DNA from: Margaritifera margaritifera
Lineage: Eukaryota > Mollusca > Bivalvia > Unionida > Margaritiferidae
Direction: 5' to 3'
Length of the DNA: 64,000 nt
NCBI GenBank assembly: GCA_029931535.1
Contig: JAQPZY010001686.1
Location: forward strand, 10,674,501-10,738,500
The notes beneath the pieces were generated by a model, which was not told the DNA's origin, did not search any database, and saw only the letters and a program-made list of their open reading frames with translations. The stretch's first letter is position 1, and each line of letters starts with the position of its first letter. Position numbers and translations under genes: made by a program. Positions 1-15,693 of this stretch are shown here, piece by piece.

Positions 1-1159
1 GTACAACTTTAAAAAAGCCCTAGCTATGATTATGTACCACTTAGTGAAACCTGTTGCAAACCCACTAGATATTATTAACAAATGACAAATATGTTTGCAT
101 ATAAATGTCCACATCGGAACAAGGCGTAACAAAATCTTGCTAAATTTCAAGTTAAACTGCATTCATATTTTCTAGTATCATGATTGTTAAAAATGTTTAT
201 TCTGAACCTTTAAAAAAAGTCCTAACTATGATTATGTACAACTTTTAAAAAGTCCTAACTATGATTATGTACAACTTTTAAAAAGTCCTAACTATGATTA
301 TGTACAACTTTTAAAAAGTCCTAACTATGATTATGTACAACTTTAAAAAAACCCTAGCTATGATTATGTACCACTTATTGAAATTTGTTGCAAACCCACT
401 GGATATTATTAACAAATGAAAAATATGTTTGCATATAAATGTCCAATTACATATGAAATTTCAAATATGAAAAATATGTATGAAAACAAAGTAGCTTCAA
501 CAGCTTTCAGTTAAATTTGTTGAACACGAAATGTTAATCTTTCACTTAACGTGTAAAATTGCTTAACATCATGCTCGTCAGCTACTTAGTTTTCCTCTTT
601 ATCTGAGAATAATTATTTTGTCCACTTGGCCATCATGGCGTTAGCAATTATTCAGATTGTAAAATAATACGACGTGGAGTTGGGTTGATGATGCAAATAA
701 ATGGTGATTTTAATTAAATGTGCATCATAGCTGTGTAAATGTTCTTCGTTTAAATGCTATTGTCTACTAAAAAATTTAAATACGCAGCATAATTATTTAT
801 ATATTCTTTCTTAAGTGATATTCCCAATTAAAATGCATAATTGTAAAGAAGTCCTGGCACACTGTTTAGGGCATATGCGATATAAATACTTTCGACAGGA
901 ATCTGGTTCACCGTACACATCTTGTGAAGTTAATTGCGTATTGGCATTTTAAATATGTGTACTTGCATTTAACTTGAACACAGTATCAGATACGAACAAA
1001 ACGTTAAATGTCTCGATCCAACAAGCAAAAGGTGGGGGAAGGGGAGTCTTTGAACAATAGGGTTTACTGAAATACACACGGTTCCCGAATTTCGTGCAAA
1101 TATGGGTAGCTCGTCACTGTCTCGTTTTCTGTATTTTCCTCATTGTTCTGTTATTCAAG
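1..1159. repeat. 5' intron or flank with a local duplication and a 33-bp tandem array
   Basis: About 115 bases at 1-115 recur with few changes at 337-452. Between them a 33-bp unit (AACTATGATTATGTAC... TTTAAAAAGTCCT) is repeated about four to five times (roughly 205-345). The rest, 453-1159, is AT-rich with nothing recognisable. No promoter or coding exon is supported. Confidence 0.85.
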
Positions 1160-1306
1160 GTTGCAGAAGATGCAAAGTCAGATTTTCTTATTGGGACGTT
1201 AACCACGACAGACCCAGATAACGCAAAAGCAGACGTACAAACCTTTACCTACAAATTAGTGGATGACGCTGAGAAAAGGTTTAAATTAGAAGGAAATAAT
1301 ATTATG
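1160..1306 (+). CDS. Cadherin gene exon 1 (of those in window)
   Basis: A pyrimidine-rich tract and TTCAAG acceptor precede codon GTT, and the donor is ATG|gtgagt. It encodes the start of a cadherin repeat with V-A-E-D and T-D-P-D-N. The frame upstream has no ATG before a stop at 1058-1060, so this is an internal exon. An acceptor at 1166 is a less likely alternative. Confidence 0.8.
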
Positions 1307-4300
1307 GTGAGTACTGGATATAATTGATTCTAAAATAAAAAAAGAAAGAAAGAACAACAACAACAAAAAACAAAAAAAAAAACAAAACAAAACAATGCTT
1401 TTCCAGTGGGTCGGTGCCATTTGAAATCAGAAGTCATAGTCCTATATGGAACATGCTATGCCCGATAATAAAATTTGTAGAGAGAAGTAAGAAAATCAAA
1501 TATTAAACAAAGCACAATATACCTAATTTCCAACGTTCTGTGTACTGCAGAAAAGTATGTAACAAATTTAGCTCTAATGATGTTTCTTTGAAGCGACCCA
1601 TGTCCATTCTGTCTGTTGGCTTCACTGACTACTGCGTCACACTCCTGGAGCTCGTGAGACCGCATATAACTAGTATCCTCTATATTAGAGACAGTACGGA
1701 ATCGCCGTACTTTTGTCCCATAAAGCCGCGCACCCATTAGTCTGGTTTACTGCTTTGTATGCTCCCTGTTACGCACTCCGCTACACTCCTAACTAATCGG
1801 GACACAACTTTTAGTAGTTACCGGTCTATGATATTGGCTTGGGTTCATCGAAATGTTTTGTCCTGAACTCTTCCGTATTGACAAACATGAACATAAGTTG
1901 TGTTGTCTAACTGTACAGGTCGACCAGTATGATCTGACACTTTAACCTTTCAGTGGAATATTTAGAGAGGACTAATACACTAAAAAAAAAAAGAAGACAT
2001 TTCAGTACATGAATCTTGTATGCGTAGTATGGAGGATGTCATTTATATCTAGCCTAAACAATAGATGCACACGATCGTAATATTTCTAGTGTGGACTAGG
2101 CCACAATCATTGACCCATTGGTTGAGATTGGCGTCTGTCGATCAACTGTTGCATAACAGATATTCTAACTAAACTCTTACCAATTCAGTTGCCAGCTTTG
2201 TGTGAACCCTTACATAATTGGATGGACGGATAAGAGCTTGTCTAACCAAGTATGGGAATTAGGTTACGATTTAAGATATGACATATAGTTTCAACTCTTT
2301 ATACGTTTGACGTATTTTGCTCCAATTTCCATGAAACTTTCATAATATATTGTCTTGTTCTAATCATAGGGGAAAAAAAAAACGTGGTGTTGAAGAAATT
2401 TGTATGTAGATATGCTAATAAATAGACGGAACACTCTCCATTCTTTCTAAAGGGTCAATATTGCTAATGAAAGGTTACGCTTCCAAGCCATAGAAGTTTC
2501 ACTCCCGGTTAACAACTTATGTTGACTTCCCTAGAATAATGTCTTCGCAAATCTCAGTTTTATAAAATGTTTTGTCAGTCACTATGATAGTCATAACATT
2601 GAAGGCTGTTCTGATGTCGTAAATTCTGTTTGTACTAGTATTTTTTTATGCCAAGGTTAAATTAGACTACGGTTGGATTCAACCATTCTTTTCCGAGATC
2701 AACCTTCCGAAAAAAAAAAAAAATGAAAACGCGACTCACAAGCGATGAAGAATTTGTGTTCGTGTAAAATAGTAAATTTCGTTACCTTAACGTCTTCAAT
2801 GTATGATCAATTAGTGTGAAAATAAAGAATAAATTGGTGTATTGCAAATATCGGATAACAAGTGATCGATTCGCTCGCTATCATTGTTTCCCAACTTGAT
2901 ATAGAAGCAAAGTCTTAATCATTTTCTTGATTCTAATAGGTGTCTGAACCCAAGTTCAATTTTGAGAGCAAGAATGTATACAGCATCAAAGTCCAGGTGA
3001 CAGACAACGGTCTGCCCTCTCAATCGTATGCCACGAGCCTGGACTTATTTATTACCAATGTAAATGATCCTCCCTACTCTCTCATATATACAGGTAGGTA
3101 CAATACTGCTACTCCGTAAGTTATACTTTAATATTATTAGATCCATGTCAGCAAAATTTAATCATCATCTTTTATACCCATATCGGAGCAATATATCATT
3201 TCGTACTTTCATACACAAAAGTAAACGCACCATTTTAATTATATTTCAACTTCTATCAGAAAATTTGACCTATCAATATTTCGTATAATATCGATAAAAA
3301 TATAAACACAGTGGTATTAAGTACATCGTTTTTTGCAACTTTTTATATGTATCCTGTTATTTTTTAAATCTCCTGAAATGTTTAAATAACACTTTTGGAA
3401 ATACTTGTTTTCAATATGACTAAAAATAATGAGTCGTTGAGCATATTTACAAAATTGAGTTTCATTGTAATCTAAGTTGGAAAAGAATCAACAGTTTACA
3501 TCAAAATACTGAATACGCAATAAGGAAAGACTGTTGCCTTTAAATTTTCGTATTTTGTCTTTTTCCAAAATTTTAAGGATCCCCTGCACCAGAATCTCTC
3601 CCAATCGGATCGCGTGTTGGAAAATTAGAAGCCTATGATGACGACAAAGGACAAACATTGGTGTACTTTCTGGATACTACCTCCTGTTTCGGTATTGTTG
3701 GAAGTGATGTTGTAGTTATAGCGTCGTTGGATTTTGAGAGAGAAGCATCAATTACAGTAGAGGCCAGGGTGACTGATAACGGAGAACCACCACTATCGGT
3801 ACTTTGTAGTCATTATCTCCGAATTATCGAGGCATCTTTTTTTTTTTTTTTTTTTTTTTGATTGGATAACTGGAATGTCAAGGAGCCGCCCTAGCTGACA
3901 CAAAAGTGCTGCCGATGGCAAAGAATCCATACGATAAAAATAATTAAAATGCTTGTATTATGTTGTTTTACTATAAATTTGGTTGAATATCTAAACTTAA
4001 AACTGTAAAACTGAAAACAAATTTTAGAACAGAAAAATATGTTTTTGGTTTGCATATAATAAGACTTATTATTTTTTTGAAAAGTACATCTTTCACTCAT
4101 GCATTCAATACAATTATATTTGAAATGTATATCTTTCACTCGTGCATTCAATAAAATTATCTATCAGATGTATATATCCCATTTAGAAATGCAACATAAT
4201 TTTCGAAATATATGAATATATCAGTGATCAGAAATGTACGGTCTGAGAAAGTATTGTATATCTTTTTGAGATTGCCTGCATTATATGTAGGTTTCTACCA

Positions 4301-7300
4301 TCATGTCATATCACTATCATACGACACAGAAAGGAATACAAGTGGGAATACAAAATCTACGGATTTGATTAACATTGACGGATTATTCCAGCTTGCACAT
4401 TCTTACTCTTTATTCATCGCTTAAGTGGCAGCTGATTTCGTTTCAGCTTGATTGTGTCTATGATAGGTTATATATATAGTTATTTTTTTTCCATTTATAT
4501 TCATTTAACACAAAGTAATGTCTTGAAAGTTCATGCATTTAAATTTCTTAGACATTTCATAACTTCGTTTTTATCATTTCGCTCATGTTTATCGTTACAA
4601 GTGCGAATTTTTGTACATTCTCACTCTCAAATGAAATCCAACCACTCATTTTTGCAGATATCGAAGAATATTACAATCGCCATTGAGGATGTGAATGAAG
4701 CACCAATCTCATTGGAGATGAAACCGACGAGGAACACATCGGCAATATCGGAAGATGACAAGATTAATGACGTTATAGGAGTTGTAACGGCATTAGATCA
4801 GGATCAATCTGAACGAATAACTATGCGCACTGGGAATTATTCAGATGATGTTTTTAAATTAGCTCCGACAGGTCCAGTTTGCAAAAAGGTGAATATAATA
4901 TAATCCAATGCATGGATGAACATATTAAGTAAAATACGTAGTTAGATACATTTTTCTCAAAATAGTGCTTCTAATGAAACGGCTCGGGAAATTTCACCTC
5001 ATTTAAAGATGCTAGTTTTTTATGTTCACGTTATCAGCCTTACATATAATGAACTACGTCATGTACTTAAATGTATTACATGTATTGTAGCGGATGGAGG
5101 AAATTATACGTGTATTTCTATTTCTGCTCAGCCTTTTCCTATTTACCCTCTGTACAAGGTTATCATTTCTTCACGTGAAATATTAGCCGTCTTTAATGTA
5201 TTCTTAACTACCGTTTTGTTTCTCATTGCCAGTAGGATGATTAAAAGTGATACAAAAATGATATATTTCATGTCATAATAGTAAAGTAATCATTTGTCAA
5301 GTACTTTTTACAGTCTCATGTTGTGAAAATCGATTCATTCTGTAAAAATATGAGATGAATTTGACAGATAATATCAAGATGCATGTGAGTTTAAAGGAAA
5401 GTATAAATGTACTTTTTATAAGATAAATTTGAAGCATATGATAGGTGTATTTGCAAGATGACCAAAACCAATGAAAACCTTATCATACTGATACATCTCG
5501 ATTAAAATACCATTTGGGGTGGGAGGGGGAGGGGTAGTGCGGGGGTTGTCATGTTGCTTGAAGTGTCGTAAAATTGATAAAAGCACACGTGTACTTCAGT
5601 TTGCACTTGACCATTTATACCATTATGTAACAGAAATTCTATTAGAATGTAGTTTCGTTAAATAAATCAGGAAAAAGAGAAAAGGTCACTTTGTACTCTA
5701 GTTCATCAAAACACTTTTCTGAACGCCATGTACGTAGAGTGCATCTAACTATTTTTCAGAACGCCATGCTGGCTACACTTTGTACGATTGATGTTCTGCT
5801 TACCAAAGTGATAGATTTTGAGACGATGTCTGAACCTCGGAAACTTGTAGTTGAAGTGGAAGACAAGGGCGGCCTCATCCTTTCAAGTAGTTGGTCATTT
5901 GGAATGATAAATGCTAATGAACCTCCTCGCGTAAGTGACAATTCTAATCCTGTCTTATACCAAACAACCACTCATTGTGACAAGGATGAACTCCGAGTGA
6001 GCTCATCTTTGTGGCAATTATTAATTATTAAGAAGGAGAAAGTTTTTATTAACGAGCTATATATCACAGAAGAAAGTGGTTTCCAAACAAGAAAATTAGG
6101 CACATATATTGCGTGTAAATAGGATAGGTTGGGAGAAACGTTTTTTCCACATTTGACGCAAGCACAAGAATTTGCATCGTTCTGGGATATATCATTTCAT
6201 GTCAACACTGGATGATTTCAGACATATTTTTTGCGTGAAAGGATATTGTATGCTTTGCGTGAAAGAATAGTTTATGCTTTAGGTCTCTAAAGGGAGCAAG
6301 CAATTCATTTGTGATATGTATTTTTTCGCACAATGATTGATCGGTGTATCGGGATGGACAAAATTAGCATTTGTTAGGAAATAGTCTCTGTTTAACACAA
6401 AATGACGTTTAAGCACTTTGCAAGCACTACAGACTTAAGATGATTTGAGATTAATAATTCAGCTTCAGATTCATTATATTTAGTGGTTTATTGGCATTTC
6501 TGTAGGCATAAAACTTGCTAAGAATAACAGAACGCTCACGACGAAATAACGAACGTTTGCAGCAGAACCAGATGTAACTATACATTTAAGGTGTGATAGA
6601 AGATTTGGGATACAGTCTATATTAAAGTGCGCAATCATTTCTTACAGTAAAATATATATTGTATTATTAGGATTATTGTATCATTTTGAAAGGATATACG
6701 GCTCGACAGTGATATAACCAGCATACCGGAAAATGAGGCCAGTTTCGTCATTGGAGCTCTATCGACTGTTGATGACGATACTGAGGATGCGCATATCTAC
6801 CAAGTCATATCAAACTGGGACCTATTTACATTCAACAAGGAAAAACTTATGACAAGAGCCGCCTTGGACTTCGAAAAGCATGACAGGTACAGATTTATAG
6901 TTTTATTCGTATTCATTTATATTTCAAAAGTCTATTGGAAACAAATTGCTCAGAAAGGACTGATGCTGCAAAATGTTGGGTCTTTTTATTCCCCTTTCCT
7001 TTCCCAGTATAGATGTACATGTAACTTATCTCTCGATAGACTAACAATAAATAAAGCTAAAAAATAGAAGATATCGAGCTCAAGGATTATTTTTCAAACT
7101 ACTCTTTGTTTTTCATGAGGCCTTAGTACATAATGCTGGTTACTTCTGTCTAGATATTTTACAATTTCATTGTAGCAAACTTTCATTTGACTTTCAGCAC
7201 CTTTGCTCAGAAGTATACATAACTCAGGCTGAAATGTGTATTTATGATCTCGTTTCCTATGCCATGTGAGTTTTTTCTTGCCCTGGATTCATTATTTTCG

Positions 7301-9045
7301 TTCAAGGCATTTCCTTCTAAGCAGGGGCTTATTGATAGGTCTACTAGATTCAGCTGTATGTTACTATGTTTCACCAATAAAAGTTTCACCGTGGTTTGTG
7401 CCGAGGAGAAGAATTAGGATACTGAGTGGCAGTGATGAAATAATTTCGGCAAAGATTACATCATTTAGACAGATTTTGTGTAAAATGTATTCATTATTTA
7501 CATAATTTTGCAGGTACTCGGTCACCATTCGATCTCAAGACAATGGCGAACCTCCCATGTCCTACAGCAAGACGTTCGAATTTAATGTCACCGACGTGAA
7601 CGAAGTGCCATCTGATATTAAATTGTCACACAACGAGGTACTTTAATCCCTAAAGCAATACATGTATTGCTTAGCTGATGAATTATCTCGAACAAGAAAT
7701 TTCTCGTATTTGTCTTAATGTTAAATATCTGTCAGTTCAAAGAAAGATTTTTAACATATGTTCAAGTTGTTGATCTTATATTTGTTTCATGTATTTTGCT
7801 TCAAATAATTGAAATAAAAGAAACAAAAAAACATTTAGAATAATGTATTTCAAGGTTTGCAAAATAAAAAAAAGTTATTTTGAAGGCTTACGTTTCTAAC
7901 AGTGTGGTATTTTGCTACAATTCAGATCGATAATTCAGCGGTGATCAATGATATTGTGGGTTTAGTTAATGTGGAGGATCCAGACAATGCGAGAATCCGT
8001 GGCAAAGGTCAAAAACATACGTGCAGACTGACTCCCGAGGATTTCCTCTTTGTTGACCAGTATTTAATGGCAGTAAAGGTATGATAGTACATACATTGTC
8101 CATTTATTGTGTCTTTGGTAACAGGTTTTTGAATATACTATCTATTAGAGTGAAGAGACCAAATAATTAAAATATTTTGTTACGACTAGGGGTAATGTAA
8201 CATAAGAAAAGACTCAAACAAGCTTTCAAGATTTAAAATACAAATCTTTAATTTCCTAAAATATTAAAATATTTCAACAAACAATTAAAGTGAAAGAATT
8301 AAAATAACTTACAGTATAGAATATCCTTAATAGTCCTAAATTGTTTTAAAGTTCACTGATCCAGAAGTCAATTCAAATATTCCGAATGTAGTATTCCGAA
8401 TGAAGTAACCTTCACTGTACTAATGTGTTGATAAGAATAAGTTATATCCAAGTAATCCTTGCGAATATGGAATATCACAAGTTCTAGAAATGTTTCCGAT
8501 AATTCCACGGAGCTGTATAATTATTCAGGTTGAAGAAGCAGTACTAATCCAGAATGCACTGTATTAAAATAAATAGATCTCCAAAGAAGAATATCCCAGA
8601 CACAAAATGAACCAAATTCGTGTATGACCTCTCAATTCAATGTAACTATGAAGAATGCCAGATTACTACTATTAATCCATATATAGTCTCCCACTGTGCA
8701 GAAACAAAATAAAAACCCATTGCGTCTTTGATAAACAACAGGACATTTCGAAATATTGCAACCCTCTCCGAATCAATCATAAACTAGGTTATGCGTGACA
8801 TCTCCAAAGTGCTATTGTACCTACGTTTATAAACAGTAAATAACGTATTGATTCATAGATTCTAGGTCAAAAGTTCAACCTCACGCGCTAACACGTGATG
8901 TACTAAAGCAACAAGCGACAATTCCAAGTCCAATGTACTCAGTGAAATATCGATCCAATTACCGTATGTGTACTCATAAGACGACAGCTGTTAGACTAAG
9001 AATAGAGATCACTAACTTATAAACTATACCATTATTAAAAGAAAA

Positions 9046-9107
<62 letters not shown>

Positions 9108-12100
9108 CCGTAACAATGTTTAGTCATATACAAGATAAAAGCACAAATGCATTAATGTTGTGATGTAAATATCAACAGTAACTCGAGGACAGGCATGTAT
9201 GTTGAGTCCTAAATAATCCATTAGTGGTCTAAAATCTGGATATAACAAAATATGTCATGCCAACATTAAGTGATCTCTTAAGACGGGTGGCCTCTCAATA
9301 GAAACCATGACATTATGTAACTACATTGTTACTTGTATTAGGAATCTGTTATTAAATGACAGGTGGTTTACGAAAAACAGATGTCTTTCAATTCAGGTTT
9401 TATCGTAGAAATAGGTATGTTGTGTGTCCATATAGATGACATTTAAACAATAACACAATCTGCGTACTTTGCTATTCTCAATGCGCTGCCTTTGGGAGAA
9501 AAAATTCCTTTTCAGTTACCGCTCTACAGTTTCGTACTTTGCAAAGGGTTTGATTTTTAAAGAAAAAGAATTTCCCATGTTTTCCTCGCTGGTTATCCTG
9601 ATTATTTTTTTTTTAAAATCACCTTGTATATTTTAGGTATTGTTAAAATAACTTGTAATTACCTTTATTTTGGTGTATAATTGGTGGGTGTAATTTGGGT
9701 TATAGAGTACACAGCTTGGCCTTACTTCAGATGTGCACCTCTCAAAAGACTGCTAGCTCCGCTTGGTCAAGTTGTTTTTTTTTTGCTTTTTATATATATT
9801 TTGCAATTGATTTATTGCACTTTAAGAAGCTAGTATTGTCTACACTGGCAAAATTAATTTTCAGTATTTTAATAACTGCTAACGTTTTGTGTACTTTGGA
9901 CTAGTTCAGGCTCATTTTTCTAGCACATGGGAGCAGCCATTTTGATTAGCTGTCAGCTTTAGATAGTGCTTAGTTTCCATAATTACCATGTGTAATGAAA
10001 TTTCAGTCACAGTACATGAAAGTAGCACAGAGGTATGCCAACATTCTCTCCACTGTGCATGTTGCCAATGAAACAACTTCACCTATCCTGGTCCCTTTCT
10101 CAGAAGTACATAATAACTGTAGAGTAGAACTTCAGTTATTTTTCAGGCTTTTCTTCGAATTCATTTAATTTGAAGTGCATCTTTGCATATTATTTTTGCT
10201 TATGCTTTAGATGTAGTTTATCGGTGTTTTCATAGCTGTATGTTTGAGCAATAAAGCGACAAAGTTATTATTTAACGTGTAAAAATTCCATTCACATATT
10301 CTTAGCAACAGTACATGAATCACAAAAGTGTTTGAGAGCGCAAACTGTAGAATACACATAACATGATATCATAGCAGATAACAGCTTATATCAAGAATTA
10401 ATCTCTGTTTCATGTTATATTCCGTATGAATATAAATTCGCAAACTTTTAGAACAATGAAAATTCAAGTAACGATCTCAGAACTTTTGAATTTGTTACAA
10501 GTTTTTAGCTCAACTAGTTAAAGACCAGAATAACTTATGCGATGGCCTGTCTTCTTCCGTCCGTCTGTTCATTAGCACAAATTTGCTGCCATCATGAAAA
10601 TTGTGTTTTGGCTACGCTAACTGAAGGGATCAACATATCGACATGGCGTTTTCAGTAAGAGGCTTCTTATGAAGTCTAGAAGATTCTAATAAAAAACAAA
10701 AATGGTGCCGATCCAACGGTCAATATAACGCTGTGGCGGTGTTTTTGAGAATCTTTTTATCACTGCTCCTCTTGTGAGGAACAGTGGTGTCAATATAGGG
10801 TTTTCTCTAAAAGACTACTTATGATGTTTTGCTAGCTCTAAATGCAAATGGTGCCGATCTGAGTCAAACATGGCCGCCATGGCGGTCATCTTGAAAATCG
10901 TGTTATCACTAATCCTCATGAACGGATGGTCGTATCAACATGTGGATTTCACTAAACGACTTCTTGAATGTTAAGTTGGTCCAACGTGTGCCACGTGATT
11001 GCCATGGCAGTCATTTTGAAAATCTTTTTATCACTATTCCTCCTGAACAGAAAGTCAGACGGAAAGGGAATTTTAATTAAAATACTTCTTATGAGATACG
11101 TTGTTGGTTCTGAATAAAAATGGTTCCGATCTGACCTCCAATATTTCTGTAATGGCAGTCCTCTTGAAAATGTTATCGCTACTTTTCTTGAACTACTTGT
11201 CATATTGTCAAGAAGTTTTAACTAAAATAATTCGTACTATATCAAGCTGATGCAATTGCAAAATGATGCCAATTTAACCTTACAAAATGGCTGACACGGA
11301 GGCTCTCTGGATTTCCTGCTATGGTTACTCATCCTGAAATGATGGTTGTATTGACATGGGGTGTACACTAAAACATGTTTGGTAATATGTAATTTGTCAA
11401 AATTAAAATGGTGCTGGTCTGACCTCATGAAATGGCTGCCACGGTGACTATCTTTAAAATCTTGTTATAATGTTCACCTCCTGAACAGATAGTAGTATCG
11501 ACATAGGGGTTTCACTAAAGCACTTCGTGCAATTTGTACTTAGTCCTAAATAAACATCATGTCCTTCTGAACTTCCAACATGGCCGCCACAGCAGTCACT
11601 ATAAAAATCTGTTCATGACTACTCTTCTTGAACGGATGGTAGTGTCGACACGGGGTTTTACTAAAACACTTTTTGTTACAATATGTAGTTGCTTATAAAA
11701 ATAACTCCAATCTTACCTCCAACATGGCGTCCTAGACGGACATCTTGAAAATAATTTTATGCTACTTCTTCTGAACTGATGGTCATGTCAACATGGGTTT
11801 TTCACGAAAACAATATAACAATATTTAGCTGGTTCTGAATGTGCTCGTATGACCTCCAACATTGCAACTATATTGGCCATCTAAAAATTCTTGTTATCAC
11901 TTCTTGTCTTTATCGAATGGTATCATTGACATGGGGTTTTCACTAAATATTCTTGCAGTATCTAATTAATCCTGACTCAGAATGGCGCAGATATTACCAC
12001 CAACATGCCCGCGCTGTTGTGAATGAGTTTGAAGATCAAACGTACTAGGCATTGGGGTCATGTGAAGTGACACTGCTTGGATTTTCGTACTTCGTTGATC

Positions 12101-12766
12101 TTATGAACATAGTGACTTGGGCATATACAAATAATATTTAACCATACATTGTATTAAATTTTTTCAATAAATCAGTTGATAGTCAGCACCCTGAAATTGA
12201 TCTTAAGATCAAAAATATTGATTCAGGTTTTATATGTAACGGCTTGTGAGCGCGATGACACAAACAAGTATGAATTTACTTGTTGTTGAACCAATCTTGT
12301 GGATGATGCCTTCAATAACTTGTTTTTTCTTTTCTTCTCCAAACAATATAAATTACGGATTTAGCCAAAACATAGCATGAGTGTATATCTTGACTGTATC
12401 TAAGACAAATTCAGTGATCTTTTATCAATGACATCAGAGTAAAGGTCAAAGGCCAGGACAGAGATTTTTGTATGGCAGTGTGAACATGTTAACTCAAACT
12501 TATTAGAAAATACTTTTGTTTTACAATTTGGTATTTTGGAGTTTTCTAAGAATCTCAACGATAGTTTCGATAGTCAGCAGTTGATAAGAATTTAAAAATG
12601 GGGGATGGGAGGGGGGGGGGGGTGCGGAAAGAAACGGACTGCTCGTGGATTCCTGGATATTCTTTTCGGTTAGTAGAGAGTCAGTCCCTTCAGGGGACTG
12701 TTGTATTTAGATGTGTGTGAAACTTTTCAGATCACCAGTGTCATACAGTAGGGTATATTATTAAAA

Positions 12767-12836
<70 letters not shown>

Positions 12837-13414
12837 ATAAAAGTGGTTTGCGGCTTATATATTCCAGGTCAAAGGAACGATTCCCTTAGACACTTTGGGA
12901 TTCAACATTACCATAGAGTGCACGGATGATGGGAAGCCATCACTCAGTATGTCCAAAGATTTTTATATCAATGTCGTGGAGACGATAGATGTTCCCAAGG
13001 CCATAAGACTGGCGTCAGAAAATGACCTCGAAGAAGTTCACGTTGACGAGAACCAGTATCCTATTGACCTCGGTCAATTCGAAGTTATTAATCTTCTATC
13101 AAAAACAAGCATATCGGGGGTAAGGAAAGTTGTCACAAGTTTGTATGACAAATTTCTACTTGTTCTGATGAAATTACCTTAAACATAAATCTACGACGAA
13201 CATAACCCACGAGGTCTGACCAGGGCCGGATTAAGACCTTTAGACAGTGAAAAGATTATGGTAGCCCCCCTCCCCCATTTAATTCAAAATAAAAACAAAT
13301 TTTGTGCCCCTGCTTTGCTGGTGCCCTAAACACGTGCTTAATCTGCCTTTTGGGTAATTCAGCACTGGGTCTGACAGGAAACCTGATGTTTCGTATCTGC
13401 TGATCTATTGTAAA

Positions 13415-13498
<84 letters not shown>

Positions 13499-14908
13499 AT
13501 AAGATTGGTTGAAGTAGGGCGAGACACATTATTTTGTATTTTGAATATGGTTCTTCTACCTTTGGTTTCTTTTAATTTGCATCATTTTTCATCCGGGGAA
13601 GTGGTACTCTTTTGCACAGAGTAAATAGATCCATGGATGTTGTCAACTAATACAGTTGTGAGCTTCTGATACCATTCTCTGATTATATATAGATTTAAAT
13701 TCAATTAATGACATTGGCTCTTTTGTTATTGATTTCACATTTTGTAGCCATGTGTCATTTTATAAATCAAAAATGGATAACACTACACCCCTTGAAGTGA
13801 AACATTTAACTAATATATTTCCTTTATTCAATCGTTGTAAAGCATTGACTACTGAAGTAATATCTGAGTCATTTATTTATTATTTCACTCGATTCAATTC
13901 AACTGTTAAAATATGTAATCTATATTTGTCCCATTCCAGTCCTACCTTTTCATGCTACAAGGCATTCTTCCAACGCCGTTCTTGATACAAGACAATCAAT
14001 TAATAGTGTCGGAATCATTAGATTTCGAATCGCAAGCGGAGTGGATTCTAACAATTCAGGCGATGGGAGTGGATTCAAACGAAAGAAGCATTGACATATC
14101 TCAAAATATAACGGTATTTTGTTTCAGCTTTTGCTACCGATAATATACTATAATACATGGTTTTAACACTGACATTACTCTTTGTTACTGATAATATACT
14201 ATAATACATGGTTTTAACACTGACATTACTCTTTGTTACTGATAATATACCATAATACATGGTTTTAACACTGACATTACTCTTTGTTACTGATAATATA
14301 CTATAATACATGGTTTTAACACTGACATTACCCTTTGTTACTGATAATATACTATAATACATTGTTTTAACACTGACATTACTCTTTGTTACTGATAATA
14401 TACTATAATACATGGTTTTAACACTGATATTACCCTTTGTTACTGATAATATACCATAATACATGGTTTTAACACTGACATTACCCTTTGTTACTGATAA
14501 TATACTATAATACATTGTTTTAACACTGACATTACTCTTTGTTACTGATAATATACTATAATACATTGTTTTAACACTGACATTACCCTTTGTTACTGAT
14601 AATATACCATAATACATGGTTTTAACACTGACATTACCCTTTGTTACTGATAATATACTATAATACATTGTTTTAACAATGACATTACCCTTTGTCCATA
14701 TATTCCAAGAAACTGACACAAACATTAAAACTTCAGAGTGAGCAAATTATTGTACCGGGCTTATAAGGATTGACACTAATTGGTGTTATATCTCTAAAGT
14801 ACATCATGAATTTGGTTTAAACTGATTTCCTAATTGCTAAATTGTCATCAGATATTAATATATAGTGGATTTCAGCAATGGTATTAAAACAGTTATTAGT
14901 TTAATCTG

Positions 14909-14966
<58 letters not shown>

Positions 14967-15623
14967 TGCTGCTATGATGCGGATAATACTTATACATCAA
15001 TGGACCTCAGTCTGATATTATCTCAAACGATTATTGTCTTGGTTATCATTTTATTCTGCTTCATGACTGTTTAGTGTATTCAGAAATACGTTCAATTGAT
15101 GACCACTGTTGTTCTTAAGCTTGTTTGGTCTGAGTCTATATTTTGTAATGAGGTATTCTGTAGATGGAACTCTTTAATGAGTTAAAAGTTTCTCAGCATA
15201 GATAAATAAATTACTGTCGAAGTCAACTTCACAATTTGCAAGTAGCATTGTAATCTTTATATCGATAACAAGATACCCCCTTTTTGTCGAACCTAACTTT
15301 TATTTAGCTAGATAAAAACATTCAAATTTAGGTTTAATATAGGGTTTGGACAGAAGTACGGATGGACGTACAGACGGACATATACACTTACACAAACGCA
15401 AAAGAAGCCGTTTTTGTGCCGAGCTTCCGCCAAGGCAGTGTCGACAAAAATCGCGAACTCACCATTTACCATACACTTTTCTCCATTAACTGTCTCATTG
15501 ATTTTACAAAACTTCTGTCAGCAAAAACAAGAATTAAAATAATTTTATTTTTTGTCTTAATTATGGTGCTGATTTTCGTTAGAAAATCTTCCTTATCATA
15601 CATTTGATTCCGACAATAGTCTG

Positions 15624-15693
<70 letters not shown>

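Noticed and set aside
1094..1160. Signal peptide at the start of the first cadherin exon
   Set aside because: The hydrophobic residues come from a polypyrimidine tract; the frame has no ATG and a stop lies just upstream, so this is an intron end.
14075..14725. 216-codon minus-strand frame made of 17-residue repeats
   Set aside because: It is the translation of a 51-bp minisatellite in an intron; no start context or neighbouring exon supports it.
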